From NCBI RefSeq assembly GCF_020283565.1, contig NC_060060.1, positions 62,419,257 to 62,483,256 of the forward strand: a stretch of DNA of 64,000 bases, given 5' to 3'. The position numbers were made by a program, and so were the translations under genes. The notes below the pieces were generated by a model, which had not been told where the DNA came from, did not search any database, and saw only the letters and a list, made by a program, of their open reading frames with translations. Each line of letters opens with the position of its first letter. The stretch's first letter is position 1. Origin of the DNA: Trifolium pratense (Eukaryota > Streptophyta > Magnoliopsida > Fabales > Fabaceae). This document shows positions 55,686 through 64,000 of this stretch, in pieces.

Positions 55686-57997
55686 ACTCTCCCCTACTTA
55701 AAAGATTTTCGCCCTCGAAAATTACGCTACTAAAACAACTCCGGATAACTCCTGTATCCGACACTCCAACGAAACGCTCAAAACACTACACATTACTAAG
55801 TTTGACAAAACTAGTTTATCCCATCCAACACAATTTTTGTCTATTTATCAACAAGAGATCAAGGACGGCCTGTTCCTCAATTTGTCAATAAATATTCAAC
55901 AATCATGATATCGGCACAAACCATTCTTATCAAACCGCTAAAACATCCACTTCGTACGAAACATCCATAGACTCACATTCTACGGCCTCACAACGTTACC
56001 CTAAAACTGGTACAACCAATTGAACACACTCCGAAAAGACGTGAAATACTCCACAACTCCCCAAATCCTATAAATCTTTGATTCCCTCATGAATCACTTA
56101 ACCGTGTTACATCACTTATTCATATTCGAATCTTATTCCAACTTATCACTCGATATTTCAATTCCAACAATCACTTGATGACCAACATTCTCAAACTTCA
56201 TTGACACATGTTAAAAACTACCGTCTCTAACCGTCAAATTCCTTTTCTCACATATCTTCAATCATTGAGTCGAATCCCAACACGACTATTCCGTTCCCAA
56301 GTAATCTCTCAACCAACATTTGCATTCCTTAACGCAACATTTTACAATACCACTTCTCTTTAACCCCTTAGTAATTTGCTACTTCAAAATTAGACCACTG
56401 CCTAAAATTGGTTCACCAAACCATCATAACTTCTATCTCATTAGTTTCAAACGACATCTTCAATTCGCCCACAATCCATCTATCCATGTTCCCCATCATC
56501 TTGCATTGCAACAAGCATACTCTTCTCCTCTGTTTATTCACCCATCAGTTCTTATTCAATTCTAACCTCTACTAATCATCATCTCTCAATGGATAGCTAT
56601 CTTTAAACTTCTCCTTAGTACATTCGATACCAAAATCAAACTCTTGAATTTAATCCACAAGCTCCAAATGTTCACCATACGATCTAACTCTATCCATTAA
56701 ATTCTAATATAAGGTACAAGGTCTTCCAATATCAACTCTTTGTCTTAGTATTCTTACTAGCGACTCCTTGTCTACTCCCAACATGACATTTCTAGAAAAT
56801 TTCCAAAAATTCTCGTCCAAAATACATCGTAAGTTTATTCACCAAATCACTACCGTCCCATCATCCATGATGAAACAATTTAAAACCTTTTACTTCATTG
56901 TCACCGATTGTGACCATACTACATCAACATCCACGACGCATCTAACAAAACTAGTCTCTACCGACTCTTCCATTCCATGAATCCAAATTCCTTAGCAAAT
57001 ACTTACTCACTCTTATCTTTTGGGCACTACAAAATGCTCTCCGACACTTACTTTGGGCATCGCCTTCAACTCCTTACTATATGTGTTCAAACACAACATC
57101 TACTCACATGTGCGGTAATCCTTTTCGCAAACTCTCACCTAACAAAAGTCACTTCCAACATGACCTCCTACTACTCATCCTCTGCACGTTCTTCAACGGC
57201 TAACTTTCTTATTTCTAATCATTCTAAGACGTTACTACTCACTTAGCTTCATCTCAACCTCCAAGACTCTACGTTCTCATTCAACATGTGACACCAATTG
57301 TCCGGTCATTATCCAAATCCAATTACTCTTTCTTCGACAAGCCTCTCACAAAATCCTTCGAATCGTTATCCTACTTCCATCATTGAATAAACTCGGTTAT
57401 TCATACAATCCTTACTTCCAATGATTTAACAAACATACCAATCCTATTATGATATTTCTCAATTCCATTCTCGTCTACTTTAAAACTTACTTCCTTTAAT
57501 TTCCTCGATTAATTAATATCAACGGTTCACTGGTCTTCACATCTATATCTCTAGCTTCTCAAACTTCTTCCAGAAATCACTTCACAGACTAAACTTAGAA
57601 CTCCAAATTGTTCAACAAATTCAACCTACTACCATATGCACGACTCACGTAAAACTTCTTACTCAAGCATCCGCTACAACATCTGATCCACTTGGATGAC
57701 AACTTACTTCAAAATCATCACCTCTCAAGAATCCTAATCACTCCCTCTTCTTCATATTCGACTCCTTTCGATCAAACAGATACTTAATCTTTGGTCCACA
57801 AAACACGCCTCCATACTTTTAGTGCAACACACGATCTCCAACCGTTCCGATTACCCTTCATCTCACTTAACCAATCTCACTAACTCCCTACGGCAAAACA
57901 CTTAGTCTGACAACTTCCCTTCTAGTAGTTTCTCACAACTCGTTGCTCCCATTCATTCCACTTCGAACAACGTCACCAACTCCTGAATATTCCGCTT
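53792..57997 (-). mobile_element. LARD-like element, copy 2, inverted and interrupted
   Basis: Same family as 40605-48571 but on the opposite strand and clearly diverged. The 3' LTR (53792-55685) is followed by a purine tract (minus strand AGTAGGGGAGAGT) and by interior sequence matching roughly 46105 back to 44394 of copy 1. It stops at CGCTT (57997), where the SIRE-type Copia element begins. The rest, including 5' LTR and primer site, should continue beyond the window. The small ORFs at 55673 and 56977 mirror non-coding interior of copy 1 and are not genes. Confidence 0.9.
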
Positions 57998-59005
57998 TGT
58001 TGGATATTTGAATTGGCTTAATTTTGCTAAAACAAATATACTAACAAGATGTTGGAAAACATGTTACAACATCATATTTATTCAAGGAAATCTCGCGCAT
58101 TTATGAGAGCATCTGCTATTTATGGAAATCCACTTAAAGAGCACGCTCAATGGAGATTTGATCTGATCAGGAGTTTTAAGGATAAGACAAAGTTAATGAA
58201 ATAGCTGGATGACTTATCCTATCATATAAAGTCCTTTAAACACTTTTGGAAAGTCTTGATATATCCTTAATGAAGATCAAAAGAGAATCAGATCATCCTT
58301 TATGATTCTCAAGGAGCGTCTGAGCATTTGTGAAGAAAGAGGAGCGTGCCTAATCATTATATATACGAAGACCAAGCTCAAGAATAGACATCTCATGGAA
58401 AAATATTAGTTCATATATTGAGTCTTTGTTGAGTCTTTTATTGTTTGATTGTAATTCTTGCTTGTGGATTCTATAACACGAGTTAAGAAGTAAGTTTGTT
58501 ATTTTAAGGTTACTCCTAAGCTTTGAAGTACGGAGTTTACCGTGTGTGATTCACTTGAAGCTTTTAAGCAAAAGTGAAGTGTTGTCTTGACAAGTTGTCA
58601 CCACATCTTTCCCAACATTGTATAATCAACACAGGTTGTGTTGTGTTAGTGGAAGTGAGATGGGATCTCATGTCTAGGAGTTCCTAGGCAGAAGTTGCAT
58701 GAGTAGTGTCGAGGTTATAAGGCGTAAACCAGGGGTTTGCTGGAGGTCTTAGTGTAAGGCGTAAATCCTAGGGTTTGCTGGAGGTCTTAGTAACTAGAGC
58801 TATTAGTGGATTTCCTTCCTGGATTGGTATCCCCCAGAGTAGGCAGTTGGCTGAACTGGGTTAACAATTACTTGTGTCATTTATTTATTGTCTGTCAGTT
58901 TTTTATATGTTATATAAGATGTGCCAACAATAGAAAACAACATTATTCACAAAGTAGTTGTTGGGACATCTTAGGCAACATCATTCTAGTGATACCAGAA
59001 TTTCA
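57998..59005 (+). repeat. SIRE-type 5' LTR
   Basis: Begins TGTTGG. The end is placed at CA (59004-59005) because ATTGGCATCAGAGC follows. An alternative end at GTGCCAACA (about 58930) would leave about 75 bp before the primer site and is less likely. The 3' LTR is not available for comparison. Confidence 0.65.
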
Positions 59006-59007
59006 AT

Positions 59008-59019
59008 TGGCATCAGAGC
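59008..59019 (+). other. Primer binding site of the SIRE-type element
   Basis: TGGCATCAGAGC differs by one base from the tRNA-Met type TGGTATCAGAGC and lies 55 bp before the gag start codon. Confidence 0.7.
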
Positions 59020-59074
59020 AGGCACCCTGTTCTGTTATTTTGGGTGAGCTCCAGGGAGAGTACTTTCTGGTACA

Positions 59075-62000
59075 ATGGATAAAGAAGGAGGGTCAGTGTC
59101 TAAACCCCCCTTACTGACAGGTCCTGAGAACTATGATTATTGGAAAGCTAAAATGGAGGCTTTTATAAAATCAATTGACAGCAGGACATGGAAGGCTGTG
59201 TTACGCGGATGGGAACCACCAATGGTTCTTGACAAAGATGGCAATAAAACTGATGTCAAGAAGCCAAATGATGAATGGACTAAAGATGAGGATGATCTGG
59301 CACTTGGCAACTCCAAAGCCTTGTATGCAATTTTTAATGGTGTGGATGCAAACATGTTCAGGCTTGTTAAGAGATGTATTACTGCTAAGCATGCCTGGGA
59401 AATTCTGAGAAAAGCTCATGAAGGAACATCAAAAGTTAAGCTATCTAAACTTCAGATGCTCAAAACCAATTTTGAGAATCTCAGAATGAAGGAGGAAGAA
59501 ACCATTCATGACTTTCAGATGAATGTGCTTGACTTTGCAAATTCGTTTGATGCACTTGGAAAACCTATCTCAGATGAGGAGCTAGTTGGAAAAATACTCA
59601 GATCTTTGCCTAAAAGATTTGATATGAAAGTAACAGCTATTGAGGAGGCTCATGATCTTTCAAGTCTAAATTTAGATGAACTCATAGGATCACTTCAGAC
59701 CTATGAAATTGGCCTAAACAGGAGAAATGAAAAGAAAGATAAGAATCTAGCCTTTGCTTCGAAAAGTGCTGCTGATGATTTACAAATTGAATCTGAAGGT
59801 GAAGAAAGCTTAGCTGAGTCTATGGCTATGCTTGGAAGACAGTTCAACAAGTTGATGAAGAAAGTGGATCAAAGGCACAAGCCAAATGGTCGACTCAACA
59901 ACAACAAACAGTCCAGCTTTCAGAAAAAGACAAATGAAGATGAAAGAGGAGTGAAATGCCACGAATGTGAAGGTTTTGGCCATATCAGACCTGAATGTCC
60001 AACCTTTCTAAAAAGGCAAAAGAAAAGTCTTGTTGTTTCATGGTCTGATACAGATTCAGAGGAGGAAGAATCTGCCAAATATGTTAATGCTTTAACAGGA
60101 GTCTGTGAATCTGATTCAGAATCATGTGATGAGGAGGTAACCTATGAGGAACTAGCTGCTACTTATAAAGATCTCCATACTAGAAGTATAGAAGTTTGCA
60201 AAGCATTAGAGAAACAAAAGAAGATCAATGGTAAACTACAAGCTGAGAAAAATGACTTACTCATAAACATTGATAATCTCAATGCTAAGGTTGAAGATCA
60301 GAGTAGTCAAATTCAACAGCTGGAAATGGAGAAGTCTAACCTCCTATGTAAAGTTGCTGAACAGAATGAAGAAGTAACCAAATTAAATGCTGATTTAGAT
60401 CAAGTCACAAAAGTGGCTAAAATGATGACCAAAGGTACTGATGCTTTTGAGGAAATGTTACAGAGACAAAACTATGGGAAACCTAAGCCCATTGGTTTTG
60501 AACATGAAAGAGTAAAGCAGCAGATGAAGTTCAACAATGCTACTATACATACTCCAATCAGTAGCACGTTTGTGTCAGGAGGATTGTCGCAACATCTGAT
60601 GGGACATTCTATGCCCAGGTTCTACAACTGGACATGTCATCATTGTGGCAGGAAAGGACACATTAGGCCTTTCTGCTATAGGCTGCACGGATATCCAAGG
60701 AGAGTTCATCAAGAATTCTATACTCCTGTCTTTCCTAATGTTACAACAAGACAGGAATGGAGAGAAAAGAAGAAGATCACAGGTCTAATAGCTCATACAT
60801 CCTTAAGAGCTTCTTCAAGAGAAACCTGGTACTTTGATAGTGGCTGTTCTAGACACATGACAGGTGTTGAACACTATCTTGAAGACTTGAAGTCATATGC
60901 TACCAGCTTTGTGACTTTTGGAGATGGAGCCAAAGGAGAGATCAAGGGAGTTGGTAAACTTGCAAACCATGGCTTACCAAAGCTAGATAATGTGCTGCTT
61001 GTAAAAGGGCTTAAAGCAAATCTAATCAGCATAAGCCAACTTTGTGATCAAGGCATGAAAGTTAACTTCACGAAAGCTGAATGTCTAGTTACAAATGAGC
61101 AAGGAGAGCTGTTAATGAAAGGAGTAAGGTCAAGAGACAACTGCTATCTCTGGATCCCTAAAGAAGAAGATGTACCAACATGTCTTATTAGCAAAGAAGA
61201 TGAGGTAAAGTTGTGGCACCAAAAACTTGGCCACCTGCACCTTAAAGGCATGAAGAAGGCAATAGCTAAAGAGGCTATCAGAGGACTTCCAAAGCTCAAA
61301 ATAGAGGAAGGAAATATATGTGGAGAATGTCAAATAGGGAAGCAGACAAAGATGTCGCATCCAAAGTTGCAACATCTTACCACAACAAGGGTTCTAGAAT
61401 TACTGCACATAGACTTGATGGGGCCAATGCAAGTGGAGAGCCTTGGAGGAAAAAGGTACGCGTTTGTCATGGTAGATGACTTTTCAAGGTTCACATGGAT
61501 TGAATTTCTAAAAGACAAATCTGAAAGTTTTGATGCATTCAAAGAACTTTGTCTTCAACTCCAAAGAGAAAAGAACTCTGCTATTGTTAGGATACGAAGT
61601 GATCATGGTAAAGAGTTTGAGAATGCAAGCTTTCTTGAATTCTGCATCTCTGAAGGAATCAAGCATGAATTCTCAGCTCCAATCACACCTCAACAAAATG
61701 GTGTTGTTGAGAGGAAGAACAGGACAATACAAGAATCAGTCAGAGTGATGTTGCATGCAAAACATCTCCCATATCAATTCTGGGCTGAGGCTATGCATAC
61801 TGCTTGTTATATTCACAATCGTGTCACACTCAGAACTGGAACTTCTACTACACTATATGAACTGTGGAAAGGCAGAAAACCAACTGTCAAACACTTTCAT
61901 GTGTTTGGAAGTAAGTGCTATATCCTATCTGATAGAGAGCACAGAAGAAAAATGGATCCTAAAAGTGAAGAAGGGTTGTTCCTGGGATACTCAACAAACA

Positions 62001-63862
62001 GCAGGGCCTACAGAGTTTACAACCAGAGAACTAAGGTAATAGTAGAATCTATCAATGTTGTGATAGATGATTTGACATCTGCTAAAACATCTGATACTGA
62101 AGATGATGTTGCAACAACTTTGCCAACATCTGAAGAAACTATAGCAGAAAAGGAATCAGATTCAGATGATGAATCAACCATTCTTACACCTCGCCCTGTG
62201 AGCAAAGTTCCTTCAATAAGAATACAGAAGAACCATCCCAAGGATCTCATCATAGGAAATCCTAACCAGGGAATTGCTACAAGAAGGACAAATGAAGTGG
62301 TTACTAATGCATGTTTTGTCTCAAAGGTTGAGCCTAAAAATGTAAAAGAGGCTCTCACTGATGAGTTCTGGATAGAAGCCATGCAAGATGAATTAACTCA
62401 GTTTAGGAGAAGTGATGTGTGGGATCTTGTTCCTAGACCCAATGGTGTTAATGTCATAGGCACAAAATGGGTGTTCAAGAACAAGTCAGATGAAAATGGT
62501 GTTGTAACAAGAAACAAGGCAAGATTAGTGGCTCAAGGGTACACTCAGGTTGAAGGACTTGATTTTGATGAAACATTTGCGCCTGTAGCAAGACTAGAAT
62601 CTATTAGGCTACTCCTTGGTATAGCATGCATTTTCAAATTTAAGCTGTACCAAATGGATGTCAAGAGTGCCTTTCTTAATGGGTACTTACATGAAGAAGT
62701 TTATGTGGAGCAGCCAAAAGGTTTTGTAGATCCTGCTAATCCTGATCATGTGTACAAGCTGAAGAAGGCTCTTTATGGACTGAAACAGGCTCCAAGGGCT
62801 TGGTACGAAAGGCTGACAAATTTTCTTGTTAGTCAAGGATACAGAAAAGGAGGCCATGACAAAACCTTGTTTGTTAAAAAACAAGAAGAGAAGCTGATGA
62901 TCGCCCAGATTTATGTTGATGACATAGTATTTGGTGGAATGTCTGAAAAGATGGTGCAACATTTTGTACAACAAATGCAATCAGAGTTTGAAATGAGTTT
63001 GGTAGGTGAGCTGACATATTTCCTTGGTCTGCAAGTTAAACAAATGGAAGACACCATATTTGTTTCTCAAAGCAAGTATGCGAAGAACATGGTCAAAAAG
63101 TTTGGAATGGACACTGCAGCACACAAGAGAACTCCAGCTGCTACTCATCTGAAGCTAACCAAAGATGAGAATGGCATTGATGTTGACCAAAGCCTATACA
63201 GGAGCATGATTGGCAGTCTATTGTATCTTACAGCTAGTAGACCAGACATCACCTTTGCTGTGGGTGTTTGTGCAAGATATCAAGCAAAGCCAAAGATGAG
63301 CCATCTTGTACAAGTCAAAAGGATTCTGAAATATATAAAGGGCACCAGTGATTATGGGATTCTGTATTCCCAGACCAAGAACTCAACTTTGATAGGGTAT
63401 TGTGATGCAGATTGGGCTGGAAGTGCTGATGATAGAAAGAGCACTTCAGGAGGATGCTTCTTTTTGGGTGATAATTTGATCTCATGGTTCAGCAAGAAGC
63501 AGAATTGTGTGTCTCTGTCTACTGCAGAGGCTGAATACATAGCTGCAGGAAGTAGTTGTTCCCAGCTGATGTGGATGAAACAGATGCTGAAAGAGTATAA
63601 TGTCGACCAAGATGTCATGACATTATATTGTGACAACTTGAGTGCAATCAATATATCAAAGAATCCAGTTCAACACTCAAGAACCAAACATATAGACATC
63701 AGGCATCATTTCATCAGAGACCTTGTTGAAGAAAATTGCGTGGAGCTTAAGCATATTGGTACAAGTGAACAACTAGCTGATATTTTTACAAAGGCGCTTG
63801 ATGCTAATCAATTTGAATTTTTAAGGGGCAAATTGGGAATTTGCCTGCATGAAGAAGCATAG
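59075..63862 (+). CDS. SIRE/Maximus gag-pol polyprotein, intact, 1,595 residues
   Basis: Domains in order: gag (1-280); zinc knuckle [14 protein letters not shown] (295-308); acidic and coiled-coil region (about 320-480, many leucine, glutamate and lysine residues); second knuckle [14 protein letters not shown] (521-534); aspartic protease DSG at 588; integrase HHCC (from about 714) and D780, D843, E879 (35-residue spacing); reverse transcriptase with KSAFLNG and YVDD (1280-1283); RNase H with CDADWAG (D1444) and EAEYIAA, ending in a complete C-terminal domain with ADIFTKALD. All catalytic residues I checked are present and no frame break was found, so it may be functional. The stop is TAG followed by CAGTTA. 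A long gag with an internal coiled coil and two knuckles fits the SIRE/Maximus lineage. Confidence 0.95.
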   Translation: MDKEGGSVSKPPLLTGPENYDYWKAKMEAFIKSIDSRTWKAVLRGWEPPMVLDKDGNKTDVKKPNDEWTKDEDDLALGNSKALYAIFNGVDANMFRLVKRCITAKHAWEILRKAHEGTSKVKLSKLQMLKTNFENLRMKEEETIHDFQMNVLDFANSFDALGKPISDEELVGKILRSLPKRFDMKVTAIEEAHDLSSLNLDELIGSLQTYEIGLNRRNEKKDKNLAFASKSAADDLQIESEGEESLAESMAMLGRQFNKLMKKVDQRHKPNGRLNNNKQSSFQKKTNEDERGVKCHECEGFGHIRPECPTFLKRQKKSLVVSWSDTDSEEEESAKYVNALTGVCESDSESCDEEVTYEELAATYKDLHTRSIEVCKALEKQKKINGKLQAEKNDLLINIDNLNAKVEDQSSQIQQLEMEKSNLLCKVAEQNEEVTKLNADLDQVTKVAKMMTKGTDAFEEMLQRQNYGKPKPIGFEHERVKQQMKFNNATIHTPISSTFVSGGLSQHLMGHSMPRFYNWTCHHCGRKGHIRPFCYRLHGYPRRVHQEFYTPVFPNVTTRQEWREKKKITGLIAHTSLRASSRETWYFDSGCSRHMTGVEHYLEDLKSYATSFVTFGDGAKGEIKGVGKLANHGLPKLDNVLLVKGLKANLISISQLCDQGMKVNFTKAECLVTNEQGELLMKGVRSRDNCYLWIPKEEDVPTCLISKEDEVKLWHQKLGHLHLKGMKKAIAKEAIRGLPKLKIEEGNICGECQIGKQTKMSHPKLQHLTTTRVLELLHIDLMGPMQVESLGGKRYAFVMVDDFSRFTWIEFLKDKSESFDAFKELCLQLQREKNSAIVRIRSDHGKEFENASFLEFCISEGIKHEFSAPITPQQNGVVERKNRTIQESVRVMLHAKHLPYQFWAEAMHTACYIHNRVTLRTGTSTTLYELWKGRKPTVKHFHVFGSKCYILSDREHRRKMDPKSEEGLFLGYSTNSRAYRVYNQRTKVIVESINVVIDDLTSAKTSDTEDDVATTLPTSEETIAEKESDSDDESTILTPRPVSKVPSIRIQKNHPKDLIIGNPNQGIATRRTNEVVTNACFVSKVEPKNVKEALTDEFWIEAMQDELTQFRRSDVWDLVPRPNGVNVIGTKWVFKNKSDENGVVTRNKARLVAQGYTQVEGLDFDETFAPVARLESIRLLLGIACIFKFKLYQMDVKSAFLNGYLHEEVYVEQPKGFVDPANPDHVYKLKKALYGLKQAPRAWYERLTNFLVSQGYRKGGHDKTLFVKKQEEKLMIAQIYVDDIVFGGMSEKMVQHFVQQMQSEFEMSLVGELTYFLGLQVKQMEDTIFVSQSKYAKNMVKKFGMDTAAHKRTPAATHLKLTKDENGIDVDQSLYRSMIGSLLYLTASRPDITFAVGVCARYQAKPKMSHLVQVKRILKYIKGTSDYGILYSQTKNSTLIGYCDADWAGSADDRKSTSGGCFFLGDNLISWFSKKQNCVSLSTAEAEYIAAGSSCSQLMWMKQMLKEYNVDQDVMTLYCDNLSAINISKNPVQHSRTKHIDIRHHFIRDLVEENCVELKHIGTSEQLADIFTKALDANQFEFLRGKLGICLHEEA

Positions 63863-64000
63863 CAGTTACTGCAGTTGTGGCGTGCAAAAGGAAACCGTTT
63901 TCTCTCCCATCATTCAATGCACGCTAATTTAGGGAAATCATTACAAACTTTCCTTAAATACATCATCACACGCATTCAATTGTTTTTCTTCCAAATTCTA
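63863..64000 (+). CDS. Open frame after the gag-pol stop, possible readthrough envelope-like ORF (partial)
   Basis: In the same frame as gag-pol, 46 codons directly after TAG are free of stops to the window edge. SIRE1 is known to express an envelope-like protein by suppression of the gag-pol stop in a context like that of tobacco mosaic virus (UAG CAR YYA). The context here, TAG CAG TTA, fits exactly. The protein itself is outside the window, so identity as an envelope-like ORF is inferred from position. Confidence 0.55.

Larger units (their letters stand above)
57998..64000 (+). mobile_element. SIRE/Maximus-type Ty1/copia retrotransposon, running off the window
   Basis: Starts TGTTGGATATTTGAATTGG after CGCTT of the inverted LARD. 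A 5' LTR of about 1 kb leads to a primer binding site near 59008 and a long gag-pol ORF. The gag N-terminus ([27 protein letters not shown]) and the [16 protein letters not shown] segment are characteristic of soybean SIRE1 and its relatives. The 3' part, including any envelope-like frame and the 3' LTR, lies outside the window. Confidence 0.93.

Noticed and set aside
55673..57246. Plus-strand ORFs of 70-89 codons in the inverted LARD
   Set aside because: The same translations appear antisense in LARD copy 1 (for example 44569-44838, 45900-46118), so they are shared non-coding repeat DNA.

Overview
This window is plant nuclear DNA, AT-rich and made almost entirely of nested transposable elements around one intact-looking host gene. 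Spliced GT..AG exons, tRNA-Met and tRNA-Asp primer binding sites, a Helitron 3' end, a TRIM, a Pack-MULE and a SIRE/Maximus Copia element point to an angiosperm. The SIRE-type polyprotein and the repeat types suggest a papilionoid legume, probably the Trifolium/Medicago/pea group. The species is inference.

Region 1-9.4 kb is gene-poor and full of small elements. It holds a complete 353-bp TRIM, three related foldback MITEs, Stowaway-like MITEs, a SINE-like copy, a Pack-MULE carrying a broken CDK-like kinase fragment, and a second terminal-inverted-repeat element with perfect 20-bp palindromes and three 182-bp tandem repeats.

Region 9.4-34.3 kb is a Russian-doll structure. A host repeat of about 1.8 kb is tandemly duplicated. 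The first unit carries a solo Copia LTR. The second unit carries a minus-strand Athila/Tat-like Gypsy element that keeps gag-protease and an extra ORF but no reverse transcriptase or integrase. The host/LTR junction of that element was then tandemly triplicated (1,153-bp period). Its 5' LTR was later split by a very young Copia element: 1,309-bp LTRs with 2 mismatches and a 5-bp target duplication. The block ends at a Helitron-type 3' terminus.

Region 34.3-40.6 kb holds the only convincing host gene: six exons, 304 residues, a HAD-superfamily NT5C-like phosphatase probably with a transit peptide. A SINE and a hAT-type element sit in its introns.

Region 40.6-64 kb holds a complete LARD-like non-autonomous LTR retrotransposon with 2,466-bp LTRs, then small elements including a hAT MITE with a perfect 8-bp target duplication, then a broken L1-type LINE. 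The LINE is interrupted by a second, inverted LARD, which is interrupted in turn by a SIRE/Maximus Copia element running off the right edge. That element has a 1,595-residue intact gag-pol ORF ending in UAG-CAG-UUA, a readthrough context, followed by an open frame to the window end. The least explained signal is an array of eight short hairpins in the LARD LTR. Their stems differ in sequence but keep pairing, and they share an AAAGAAG linker.

No rRNA, tRNA gene or CRISPR was found. All boundaries were read by eye.
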